From Nonomuraea dietziae (lineage in GTDB: Bacteria > Actinomycetota > Actinomycetes > Streptosporangiales > Streptosporangiaceae), in NCBI RefSeq assembly GCF_014195505.1, contig NZ_JACIBV010000001.1, forward strand, positions 1,054,001 through 1,118,000: a stretch of DNA of 64,000 nt. The letters are read 5' to 3'. Numbering within the stretch: position 1 is the stretch's first letter; every line of letters begins with the position of its first letter. The translations under genes were made by a program, and so were the position numbers. A model generated the notes under the pieces. The model was not told the DNA's origin. It saw only the letters and a list, made by a program, of their open reading frames with translations, and did no database searches. Positions 55,953 to 63,867 of the stretch are shown here, one piece after another.

Positions 55953-56822
55953 CTAGAGCCGGCGCCTGGGGCGCCGCTCCTGGTGCGCGGGCCGTTCGGT
56001 GCCGAGGAAGCCGAGCAGCAGCTTGTTGACCTCGTCGGGGGCGTCCAGAGGGAGCCAGTGGCCGGCGTCCTCGATCCGCTCGTAGCGCCACGGACCCTTG
56101 ACGTACTTGCCGGAGGCGGCCATGCCCTCCTCCAGGAGCGCCTTGTCGCCCGCCCCCCAGATGCCGAGCGTCGGCGCGTACACCGGCGGGAACGGCCGGG
56201 CGGGGCGCAGCTCGGCCTCGGGCGAGCGGTTGGCCCTGTACCAGTTGAGCCCGGCGGTGAGCGCGCCGGGTCTGGCCAGGTCGCGCAGGTAGCGGTCGTG
56301 GTCGCCTTCGCGGCCCATGATCTCCTTGAACAGCCGCCAGCCGTTGCGCCGCAGCAGTTCCTCGCTCACTCCGGGGAACTGGTAGAAGAGCATGTACCAG
56401 GAGGCGGCCCGCTGCTCCAGCGAGGGCGTGGCGAAGACGCCGGGGTGGCCGACCGACATGACCACCAGGTGGTCGAGCCTGCGCGGCATCAGGAAGGCGT
56501 ACATCCAGGCGATCGCCGCCCCCCAGTCGTGGCCGACCAGATGCGGGCGTTTGACGCCCAGGTGGAGCGTGAGGGCCACGACGTCGTTGACGATGGTCTG
56601 CATGCCGTAGGCGGCGGCCTCCTGCGGCTTGCCGGAGTCGCCGAAGCCGCGCAGGTCGGGCGCGATGACCCGGAAACCGCCCTCGACGAGCGCCGGGATC
56701 TGATGACGCCACAGGTAGGAGGAGTCGGGGAAGCCGTGCAGCAGGATCACGGGCTCGCCCTCGCCCTCGTCCAGGTAGGCGAGTTCCACGTCGTTGACGC
56801 GTACGGTTCTCTTCTCGGTCAT
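55953..56822 (-). CDS. Epoxide-hydrolase-like alpha/beta-hydrolase
   Basis: A 289-aa protein of the epoxide hydrolase / haloalkane dehalogenase group. HGFPDSSYLW is the oxyanion motif, GHDWGAA carries the nucleophilic Asp, and EDAGHWLPLD the catalytic His. Such enzymes open epoxides to diols, and two FAD-dependent oxygenase-like genes lie close by. ATG 56822 overlaps the flavoprotein stop as ATGA, suggesting that the two act in sequence. Confidence 0.88.
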   Translation of the reverse strand: MTEKRTVRVNDVELAYLDEGEGEPVILLHGFPDSSYLWRHQIPALVEGGFRVIAPDLRGFGDSGKPQEAAAYGMQTIVNDVVALTLHLGVKRPHLVGHDWGAAIAWMYAFLMPRRLDHLVVMSVGHPGVFATPSLEQRAASWYMLFYQFPGVSEELLRRNGWRLFKEIMGREGDHDRYLRDLARPGALTAGLNWYRANRSPEAELRPARPFPPVYAPTLGIWGAGDKALLEEGMAASGKYVKGPWRYERIEDAGHWLPLDAPDEVNKLLLGFLGTERPAHQERRPRRRL

Positions 56823-58063
56823 GCCGTCTCCCTGAACAGCCGTTCAGCGAAGAACTCGCTGAAGCCGAACTCCGGTACGTCCTCCGGGGCGACCATGTTG
56901 AGCAGCCCGGTCACCTGCGCAGCGAAGTTGCGCGCCATGAGCTTGCGGACCCTGCGCCTGCGCTCGACGGCGGCGGGCCCGAACTCCACGTGCAGCCTGC
57001 TGATGATGGAGGCGCCGAAGTCCAGGCGCTCCAGGCGGAAGTCACGCTCCTCCACGTACGGCGCGAACGCCGAGGGCGACCAGTCGGAGGAGGCCAGCAG
57101 GATGTCGCAGACCGTGCGGGAGTCGCGCATGGCGCAGGACAGGCCGGTGCCGAGCACGGTGTCGGCGTTGCCCGCCTCGTCGCCGATCAGCACGACGCCC
57201 TCGGTCAGCGGCGGCCCCTCGGGGACGCTGGACACCGACGGCCACACCGACAGCGGGCCCGCGGGCGTCGCCTCGGTCACCGCCTTGCCCCGGTCCGGCA
57301 GGCACTCCAGCTCGAAGGCGGCCATGAACCGCTCGACGCCGCCAGGTCCCCTGTAGCGGTGCTTGTTGGCGGTGGGGAAGTTGAGGTAGAGGCGGGCCCG
57401 GCCGTAGCCCTGGGGGAAGACCATGAACATGACGTCGCCCTCGGTGCCCATGGCCTGCACGTCGGGCGGCCAGCCGGCCATGTCCTCGACCATCATGCCG
57501 CCGCCCCAGTGGTGCATGGAGTTGCGCATGGTGATGCCGACCTGGCGGCCGACCGTGCAGCCGCGGCCGGTGGCGCCGAGCACGAGGCGGGGCCGCAGCT
57601 CGAACGCGCCCTCCGGGGTCCGGTAGGTGACGACGGGCCGCTCACCGGGAACCACGACGATCTTGGAGGCGTTCATCACCAGGCGGGCGCCGGAGGCGGC
57701 GGCCTGCTCCGCCATCAGCGCGCACACGGCGTGGTGCGGGAAGGACATGGGGCCGCCGACGCCGGGGATGAACCTGGTCATGTCCACCGCCTCGACCTCG
57801 TCGTCCGTGACGGCTTCGTCCCAGGTCATCCACTCGCGGATCTCCCAGGCGCCGCCGGCCGAGAAACAGTCGTAGACGCCCAGGCGCTGCGCCTCCCTGA
57901 TCCCCCATGGCGCGAGCCACTCTCCGCGGACCAGATCCTGGTAGGTGTCCTGCTTCTCCAGCAGCACCACGGAAAGCCCGCCGGCGGTCAGCTTGCAGGC
58001 GGCCGACGCGCCGGCGATGCCGCCGCCGACGATGACGACGTCGGGCGGCTCGGGTCGGGTCAC
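56819..58063 (-). CDS. FAD-dependent oxidoreductase/monooxygenase
   Basis: A 414-aa flavoprotein with a dinucleotide-binding motif VVIVGGGIAGASAA at the N-terminus and the second FAD motif VVLIGDEAGNADTVLGTGLS, as in group A flavin monooxygenases and geranylgeranyl-reductase-like proteins. GTG 58063 overlaps the nitroreductase stop as GTGA. Likely roles are epoxidation or hydroxylation of the polyene or an aromatic part; the halogenase Trp motif WxWxIP was not seen. Confidence 0.88.
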   Translation of the reverse strand: MTRPEPPDVVIVGGGIAGASAACKLTAGGLSVVLLEKQDTYQDLVRGEWLAPWGIREAQRLGVYDCFSAGGAWEIREWMTWDEAVTDDEVEAVDMTRFIPGVGGPMSFPHHAVCALMAEQAAASGARLVMNASKIVVVPGERPVVTYRTPEGAFELRPRLVLGATGRGCTVGRQVGITMRNSMHHWGGGMMVEDMAGWPPDVQAMGTEGDVMFMVFPQGYGRARLYLNFPTANKHRYRGPGGVERFMAAFELECLPDRGKAVTEATPAGPLSVWPSVSSVPEGPPLTEGVVLIGDEAGNADTVLGTGLSCAMRDSRTVCDILLASSDWSPSAFAPYVEERDFRLERLDFGASIISRLHVEFGPAAVERRRRVRKLMARNFAAQVTGLLNMVAPEDVPEFGFSEFFAERLFRETA

Positions 58064-58788
58064 TGCCCCCACCTCTCCCAGTAGGTGCGTTCCTTGGCTC
58101 GGTAACGGTCGGCCGGGCGGAAGCCGGCGCCCAGCGTGTAGGCGACGGGGATCATGCAGACCTGCGTGACCCCTGTGGGTATGCCGAGCAGGCGCCCGGT
58201 CTCGCGTTCGTGCGGCACGTGCAGGCACGTGATCGTGCTGCCTAACCCCCTGCTGCGCAGGGCGAGCTGGAAGGACCAGATGGCGGGGAAGATGGAGCCG
58301 TAGAAGATGCTGGCCCGCGTCTCGCCGTGCTGGACGAGGTGGCCGGGGTCGTCGGCGATCTTGTCCGCCATCCGCGCGCGCCAGCGGGCGTTGATGGCGG
58401 CGATGTCCGGCGGCCTGCCCAACACGCAGGGGATGACCAGCACCGGCACCGCCGCGATCGTCTCGGTGAGCGCCTGCGCGGAGTCGTAGTTGCGGCGGGC
58501 CTGCGCGTCGTTGCGCCGCCGGCCCGCGTTGGTCCACATGTCGTTGCGGTGGAAGGCCCAGGACGAGCGGATCATCTCGGCGAGCTTCTCCTTGACGCCC
58601 GCCTCGGTGATCACCAGCCAGCGCCAGTTCTGGTGGTTGTTGGCGGTGGGCGCCTGGACGGCGACCTCCAGGGCCTGCTCCACGATCTCCCGGGGTACGG
58701 GCCGGTCCAGGTCCAGCCTGCGGCGCACGGACCGGGTGGTGGTCAGCAGCCGGTCGGTCTCGGCCACGTCGAAGGGCATCCGGCTCAC
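58060..58788 (-). CDS. Nitroreductase-family FMN oxidoreductase
   Basis: A 242-aa protein of the nitroreductase fold: SVRRRLDLDRPVP with the FMN phosphate-binding Arg residues, APTANNHQNWRW, and the C-terminal GIPTGVTQVCMIPVAYTLG. Members reduce nitro groups, quinones or enones, or catalyse oxidative dehydrogenation as in azoline oxidases. The GTG at 58788 overlaps the KS-CLF stop as GTGA; ATG 58779 is an alternative. Confidence 0.9.
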   Translation of the reverse strand: MSRMPFDVAETDRLLTTTRSVRRRLDLDRPVPREIVEQALEVAVQAPTANNHQNWRWLVITEAGVKEKLAEMIRSSWAFHRNDMWTNAGRRRNDAQARRNYDSAQALTETIAAVPVLVIPCVLGRPPDIAAINARWRARMADKIADDPGHLVQHGETRASIFYGSIFPAIWSFQLALRSRGLGSTITCLHVPHERETGRLLGIPTGVTQVCMIPVAYTLGAGFRPADRYRAKERTYWERWGQ

Positions 58789-61076
58789 ACCGCCTCCAGC
58801 AGGACGGCGCCGCGGACCGAGTCGTGCGCCGCGGTCAGCGCCAGCGCGCTCGCCATCGGACCCGCGAGTTCGGGGCGGGTCACGTACGAGCCCCTGTCGC
58901 CGGCGAGCGGCGCGGTGAGCCCGGTCAGCGCGGGGGCGAGACCGTCGCGGACCGCGAGTGCGGCCAGGGCGATGTTCATCGCGCCGGTGGCCGCCTGGCA
59001 GTCGCCGATGAGCGCCGCCGAGGCGGTGAGCAGCGCGCCCGGCATGCGGGCCAGGACCGCCGCCGCCTCCTCGCCGTCGCGGGGCAGCCCGGTGGCCGCG
59101 CCCACGACCAGGCCTGGTGCCGCTCCGGGCAGCGCGAGGCTGCGCGCCACCGGCTCGGCTCCCTCTCCTGCCGCGTGCCTGGTGCCTGCCACGCGGGCGT
59201 ACGGCCTGCCGCCGCGCGCCGCGCAGTGGTCGGCGGACTCGACCACGAAGGCCACGGCCCCCGATCCGGTCACCGGCTCCACCGCCTCCGCCCCGTACGG
59301 CACCGGCCCGTCGTCCTCGAACGGCGCGGAGGCGCCGCCGGGGGCGGGCCTGGCGGGCGTCTCGTCGGCGGCGACGACCAGGACCACCTCGGCCTTGCCC
59401 GCGTCGATCATCTCCAGCGCGCAGTCCAGGGCGATGGACGCCGACGCCGCGCCGTTGCAGAGGGTCGTGGTGGGGCCGCGCAGCCCGAGCGTCTGGCAGA
59501 CCGCGCCGCCGGTGGCGTTCAGCACGACGTTGGAGAAGCTCAGCACGGCCGGCTTGTTCGGGTTGAGCGCGATGCTGTCGTCGAAGCCGCCGGTGCTCTC
59601 GGCCGATCCCGCCCCTGTGGCGAAGACCAGCGCGACGTCGTCCAGCGCTTTGCGCGGCAGCTTGAGCTCGGCGTCCTCCCAGGCCAGGCGGGAAGCCGCG
59701 ATCGCCAGGCGGGACAGGCGGTTCATGTGCCGCCACAGTGAGCGCGGCGCGAACGTCCGGCCTTCGAGCGACGGGGCCTGCCCGGCCGCGCGGCGACCTG
59801 CGGCGATCGCCGCGGCCGTCTCGGCGATGCCGGTGCCGGCGCCGGTGACCGGCCCCAGCCCGCTGATCACCGCCTGCCTGCGGGGCGCCGGCTCGTACGG
59901 AACCGGGTCCCTGGGCCTGGCCAGCACGAGCGAGACGTTGTTGCCGCCGAAGGCGTAGTTGTTGGAGACCACGGTGTCGATGGGCATCGCCCTGGCCTGG
60001 TTCGGCACGTAGTCCAGGTCGGCCTGCGCGCCGTCGTCGAAGCCGATCGTGGGCGGCGCCACGCCGTGGCGCAGGGCCAGCACGCTGGCCACGGCCTCGA
60101 CCGCACCGGCGGCGCCGAGGGTGTGGCCGACGAAGGACTTGATGCTGCTGGTGGGTACCCGGGCGGCCCGCTCGCCGAAGACCAGGCGCATGACCTTGGC
60201 CTCCATGGCGTCGTTGGCCGGGGTGCCGGTGCCGTGCCCGCTGACGTAGTGGACGTCGCCGGGTGTGAGCCCGGCTTCGGCCAGTGCGCGGCGCACGGCG
60301 CTGGCCCCGCCGCGCCCGGTGGGGTCGGGGGCGGTGGCGTGGTAGGCGTCGGCGGACAGCCCGTAGCCGGCGACCTCCGCCAGCGGCGTCACCCCTCTGG
60401 CGAGCGCCAGGTCCAGCGGCTCCAGCAGCAGGAACGCGGCGCCCTCGCCGAGGTTGAGCCCGTCGGAGCGGCTGTAGGGCCGGCACGGGCCGGTGCTCAG
60501 TGCCTGCAGCCCGGCGAAGCCCGCGTAGGTGCCGAACAGCAGCGGGTCGACGCCGCCTGCCAGGACCGCGTCGGCCTCGCCGGTGAGGATCTTGTCCCTG
60601 GCCAGGCCGACCGCGTTGCCGCCGGCGGCGCAGGCGGTCGAGACGAGGATCCGCGGCCCGCGCAGGCCGAGCCGCTCCGCGACCACGTCGGCGGTGTGGT
60701 GCATGGGCTGGTAGCGCCCGGCGGGCCCTGGGGTGGCCTGGCACTTGCCGAGGATGATGCCGAACCGGTCGGGGGCGGGGGCCGCCCGTGCCGGCCCCGC
60801 CTGCTCGACCCCTGCCTGCTCGACCGCCTGGCGGGCGGCGACGAGCGCGAGCCGCGCGGTGCGGTCCCCTGCCTGCTCGCCTGCGGGCAGCTGGGCGTCG
60901 ATCCACTCGTCGGGCACCTGACCCGCGTGCCTGGCCGTGAACACGGCGAACGCCTCGTCCTCGATCGGGGCGAGCCCGCCCCTGGCCGTGGTGAGCCGCG
61001 TCCAGAACTCCTCGGGGTTCCTGCCGGCCGCGCAGATGATGCCCAGGCCGGTGACGACGACGGGCCGCAGCGCCAT
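58785..61076 (-). CDS. Fused ketosynthase - chain-length-factor-like protein (type II PKS)
   Basis: A 763-aa protein with two tandem FabF-like thiolase domains. The first (1-390) has a full KS triad: Cys149 in STACAAGG, His281 in GHGTGTPAND and His318 in FVGHTLGAAG. The second (400-763) lacks all three: at the Cys position (about 543) the aligned residue is Ala in LCNGAASAS, and no HGTGT follows. This is the arrangement of a KS and a CLF, normally two genes, in one polypeptide. ATG 61076 has an AGGAGG site 6 bp upstream. With FabG, FabZ, ACP and AT it would build a reduced, polyunsaturated chain. Confidence 0.93.
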   Translation of the reverse strand: MALRPVVVTGLGIICAAGRNPEEFWTRLTTARGGLAPIEDEAFAVFTARHAGQVPDEWIDAQLPAGEQAGDRTARLALVAARQAVEQAGVEQAGPARAAPAPDRFGIILGKCQATPGPAGRYQPMHHTADVVAERLGLRGPRILVSTACAAGGNAVGLARDKILTGEADAVLAGGVDPLLFGTYAGFAGLQALSTGPCRPYSRSDGLNLGEGAAFLLLEPLDLALARGVTPLAEVAGYGLSADAYHATAPDPTGRGGASAVRRALAEAGLTPGDVHYVSGHGTGTPANDAMEAKVMRLVFGERAARVPTSSIKSFVGHTLGAAGAVEAVASVLALRHGVAPPTIGFDDGAQADLDYVPNQARAMPIDTVVSNNYAFGGNNVSLVLARPRDPVPYEPAPRRQAVISGLGPVTGAGTGIAETAAAIAAGRRAAGQAPSLEGRTFAPRSLWRHMNRLSRLAIAASRLAWEDAELKLPRKALDDVALVFATGAGSAESTGGFDDSIALNPNKPAVLSFSNVVLNATGGAVCQTLGLRGPTTTLCNGAASASIALDCALEMIDAGKAEVVLVVAADETPARPAPGGASAPFEDDGPVPYGAEAVEPVTGSGAVAFVVESADHCAARGGRPYARVAGTRHAAGEGAEPVARSLALPGAAPGLVVGAATGLPRDGEEAAAVLARMPGALLTASAALIGDCQAATGAMNIALAALAVRDGLAPALTGLTAPLAGDRGSYVTRPELAGPMASALALTAAHDSVRGAVLLEAV

Positions 61077-61107
61077 GCTCTGCCTCCTTCTCAGCGTGAC
61101 CTGCCGA

Positions 61108-62172
61108 TCAGATGATCGGGATGCTCCAGCTCTTGGGCACGATGTACGGGCTGGTCAGCGTGGTGACGTCGACGCCGCCGACGGTCAGGCCGAGACCTGC
61201 CGCCGCCAGTTCGGGGTCCACGCGGGCCAGGCCGAGGGTGGCGCCGAGGCCGGCGCTCTGCACGGCGTAGACGACCTCGCCCACGTCCTGGCCGCCGGCG
61301 AGCACGCGGGTGCCAGGCGCAGGGACGCCCTCGCAGCCGGTGAAGCCGACCGTGCGTAGCCCGCCTCCGGTCTCGAAAGCCTCCAGCACGGCGGCGCGGC
61401 CGACGAAGTCGTCCTTGGTGATGTCGACCAGCCAGTTGGCGCCGATCTCGATCACCGAGGCGCCCGGGGTGGCCTCGTGGCGTGGGATCGGCTGGCGCAC
61501 CTCCAGCATCGCCAGCTCCAGCGCCTCCTGCCCCGCGGCCTGCGCGTGCTCCAGCGCGCCCGCCCACAGGCCGGGCGCGGCCTGCCTGGGGACGATCATC
61601 TGATAGCCGTACTCGCCGGTGTAGCCGGTCCTGGCGAAGACGATGTCCACGCCGTTCCAGGTGGTGTCCACCACGGACTCGAACGGCAGGGAGGCGAGTT
61701 CGCCGTCGATCAGCCGACCGACCACGCCCCACGCGTACGGGCCCTCCAGTCCGATGACCGTCAGGTCGGCGGAGCGGTCGGCGATCTCGGCGCCCTCCTC
61801 GGCGTGCGCCAGCAGATGGTCCAGCAGGCGGGCGCCGGCGCCGCAGGAGCTCTCCAGGAGCAGCCCCTCCTCCCGGCCGAAGGCGACGACCTGGTCCACG
61901 ACCTGGCCGGACTCGTCGAGAACGAGGCTCATCATGCAGCGGTCGGAGGTGAGGTACTCCACGTCGCGGGCCAGCACCCGCTGGGCGAAGTCCACGGCGG
62001 CGGGGCCGGTGATCTCGATGAGCCGGTGCCCGCCGAGGTCGAGCACGGCCGCGCGCTCCCTGAGCACCTGGTACTCCTGCGGGAAGGAGGAGAAGCGCAG
62101 CGGGACGGTGGCGTCGCCCACGTCGCCGTAGACGGTGTCCTCCGGATGCAGGGACGCGAGGACGCTAGCCAT
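61108..62172 (-). CDS. GcvT-like folate-binding protein (aminomethyltransferase family)
   Basis: A 354-aa protein of the glycine-cleavage T / YgfZ family: LDLGGHRLIEITGPAAVDF, VLDESGQVVD, GLEGPYAWGV, ARTGYTGEYGYQMIVP and a C-terminal barrel ending in a SPYIVPKSWSI-like tail. These proteins bind tetrahydrofolate and move one-carbon units or demethylate substrates. Glycine-cleavage partners P, H and L are absent, so a pathway-specific role, perhaps C1 transfer to the product, is inferred. ATG 62172, 3 bp after the dehydratase gene. Confidence 0.88.
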   Translation of the reverse strand: MASVLASLHPEDTVYGDVGDATVPLRFSSFPQEYQVLRERAAVLDLGGHRLIEITGPAAVDFAQRVLARDVEYLTSDRCMMSLVLDESGQVVDQVVAFGREEGLLLESSCGAGARLLDHLLAHAEEGAEIADRSADLTVIGLEGPYAWGVVGRLIDGELASLPFESVVDTTWNGVDIVFARTGYTGEYGYQMIVPRQAAPGLWAGALEHAQAAGQEALELAMLEVRQPIPRHEATPGASVIEIGANWLVDITKDDFVGRAAVLEAFETGGGLRTVGFTGCEGVPAPGTRVLAGGQDVGEVVYAVQSAGLGATLGLARVDPELAAAGLGLTVGGVDVTTLTSPYIVPKSWSIPII

Positions 62173-62175
62173 GGT

Positions 62176-62652
62176 TCACACCTTTCGCACAGAACGTTGG
62201 GTCGCCGGATCGGCGATCGTGAGGTTTCCTTCGGCGGCGACCTGGCCGTCCACCCGGGCCGAGACCCGGTACTCGGCGAACCCCGAGCCGCCGGCGGTCT
62301 GCTCGGCCGTCAGCACGAGCTGGTCGCCGGGCACGACCGGGCGGCGGAAGCGCATCGACCTGACGCCCGCCAGGTAGCTGATCTCGCTGGCGCCCGCCAG
62401 GGCGAAGACCACGCCGGCGAGCTGGGCCATGGCCTCGACCACGACGACCCCGGGCAGCACCGCCTGGCCGGGGAAGTGTCCCTGGAACCACAGCTCGGTG
62501 CCGGTGACGTTCTTGGTCGCCGTTCCCTTGACGCCGGGCACCACCTTGACGACCCGGTCGAGCAGCAGCATCGGCCAGCGGTGCGGCAGGACGGCGCGGA
62601 CCTGGTCGTGGGTCAGCCCGGAGACGGGCGGCGCCTGCTGTGCCACCGTCAT
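62176..62652 (-). CDS. fabZ: FabZ-type beta-hydroxyacyl-ACP dehydratase
   Basis: A 158-aa hot-dog-fold dehydratase. The signature PHRWPMLLLDRV and HFPGQAVLPGVVVVEAMAQ, with the catalytic His and Glu, are intact. It would dehydrate the beta-hydroxyacyl-ACP made by the ketoreductase at 62978. ATG 62652 overlaps the ACP stop as ATGA. A FabZ in a gene cluster without enoylreductase suggests retention of double bonds. Confidence 0.94.
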   Translation of the reverse strand: MTVAQQAPPVSGLTHDQVRAVLPHRWPMLLLDRVVKVVPGVKGTATKNVTGTELWFQGHFPGQAVLPGVVVVEAMAQLAGVVFALAGASEISYLAGVRSMRFRRPVVPGDQLVLTAEQTAGGSGFAEYRVSARVDGQVAAEGNLTIADPATQRSVRKV

Positions 62653-62939
62653 GCCGGCGCCCTCAGCGTGGGGTCGACCTCGTCGGCCAGTCGCGACACC
62701 GAGCCGAACACCGCCATGTCGCTGTCGTAGAGCGCGACGCCGAACTCGGCCTCGATGGCGACGTAGAGCTCCAGCACGTCGAGGCTGTCCAGCTCGAGGC
62801 CGCGGCCGAACAGCGGCTGGTCGTCGGTGATCCAGCCGGGCTCGATCTCCAGATCGAGCCGCGACACGATCATCTTCTTGATCTGGCTGCAGGTCTGCTG
62901 CCGCTGGGCGGCCTTCGCCCGCAGTTCGTCGATGGTCAT
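62649..62939 (-). CDS. Discrete acyl carrier protein (type II PKS)
   Basis: A 96-aa carrier protein with the phosphopantetheine Ser in GLELDSLDVLEL and a clearly acidic character. It should carry the growing chain for the KS-CLF, KR and DH of this operon. ATG 62939 has a GGAG site 6 bp upstream; the frame opens further to 62981, but that would overlap the preceding gene and adds an untypical N-terminus. Confidence 0.93.
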   Translation of the reverse strand: MTIDELRAKAAQRQQTCSQIKKMIVSRLDLEIEPGWITDDQPLFGRGLELDSLDVLELYVAIEAEFGVALYDSDMAVFGSVSRLADEVDPTLRAPA

Positions 62940-62977
62940 GGGTTCTCCTTGTGCGCCAGGCTGATGGTGGGGGCCGG

Positions 62978-63730
62978 TCACTGGAGGCCACCGCCGTGCG
63001 CGACGACCACCGAGCCGGACATGTACGAGGCCTTGTCCGAGGCGAGGAAGCTGACGATGGAGGCGATCTCCTCCGGCCGGCCCATCCGGCCCAGGCGGAT
63101 GCGCGACTCGTAGCGCTTCTTGATGTCGGCGGGCACCTTGCGGGTCATGTCGGTGGCGACGAAGCCGGGGGCGACCACGTTGGCCCGCACCCCGTGCGGG
63201 GCCGCCTCGTTCGACAGCGCGTGGGTGAAGGCGATGATCGCGCCCTTGGACGCCACGTAGTTGGTCTGGCCGGGAAAGCCGCCGTCGAGCCCGCTGGAGG
63301 AGGAGATGGTCACGATCGATCCGCTCCGCTGGTGCTGCATCACCTTCAGCGCCTCCCGGCAGGCGAGGAAGGTGCCGACGAGGTTGGTGTCCACGGGGGC
63401 GCGGAACTGCTCCAGGCTCATCGCGATGAGGTAGCGGTCCCTGGTGACGCCGGCGCTGGTCACCAGCACGTCGAGCCGCCCGTGCTCGGCCCGCACGGTG
63501 CGGAAGAGGCGCTTGACCGCCTCCTCGTCGGTGACGTCGGCCTGCACGGCGCTCGCGCTGCCGCCCTCCTGCGCGATCTGGTCGGCCACTTCCTTGGCGT
63601 CGCGCTCGGACTGGGCGTAGTTGACGATGACGTGGGCGCCCTCCCTGGCCAGGTCGAGCGCGACGGCCCGGCCGATCCCGCGGGACCCGCCCGTCACCAC
63701 GGCCACAGAGCCGGGGGCAAAGAGCATCAT
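62978..63730 (-). CDS. fabG: FabG-type 3-oxoacyl-ACP reductase
   Basis: A 250-aa short-chain dehydrogenase. TGGSRGIG binds NADPH, with the catalytic Ser in TISSSSGLDG, and Tyr/Lys in NYVASKGA; the NVVAPGFVATDM motif is also typical of FabG. It reduces beta-ketoacyl-ACP in the type II system. Two ATG codons in tandem (63730 and 63727) follow GGAGAG; the second has the better spacing. It is the first gene of the minus-strand operon and diverges from the monooxygenase at 63868. Confidence 0.94.
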   Translation of the reverse strand: MMLFAPGSVAVVTGGSRGIGRAVALDLAREGAHVIVNYAQSERDAKEVADQIAQEGGSASAVQADVTDEEAVKRLFRTVRAEHGRLDVLVTSAGVTRDRYLIAMSLEQFRAPVDTNLVGTFLACREALKVMQHQRSGSIVTISSSSGLDGGFPGQTNYVASKGAIIAFTHALSNEAAPHGVRANVVAPGFVATDMTRKVPADIKKRYESRIRLGRMGRPEEIASIVSFLASDKASYMSGSVVVAHGGGLQ

Positions 63731-63867
63731 CTCTCCAGGAATTCGATAATCACCGCATCGATCAATCTGGATCTTTACGCATAAGCTACTAAGCCGCGAT
63801 ATCACGCCTGCATCACCCAGATATCTCGGCATTGACCTGAATATTCGCGATATATGACTCTTGGCCC
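63731..63867. promoter_or_regulatory. Divergent promoter region with repeated GATAT motifs
   Basis: This 137-bp gap separates fabG (minus) from a monooxygenase (plus) and is much more AT-rich than the rest of the window. The 8-mer CGCGATAT occurs at 63795-63802 and 63846-63853, and an AGATATCT palindrome lies between them. The roughly 25-bp spacing suggests binding sites for a regulator shared by the two divergent genes. Confidence 0.5.

Noticed and set aside
58785-61076. Enediyne PKS or aryl-polyene cluster
   Set aside because: No iterative enediyne PKS or its accessory genes are present, and typical aryl-polyene genes such as the ammonia-lyase or MMPL exporter are missing. The KS-CLF pairs with simple FabG/FabZ genes.
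63770-63830. tRNA or rho-independent terminator in the AT-rich gap
   Set aside because: No cloverleaf could be folded and no GC-rich stem followed by a T-run was visible.
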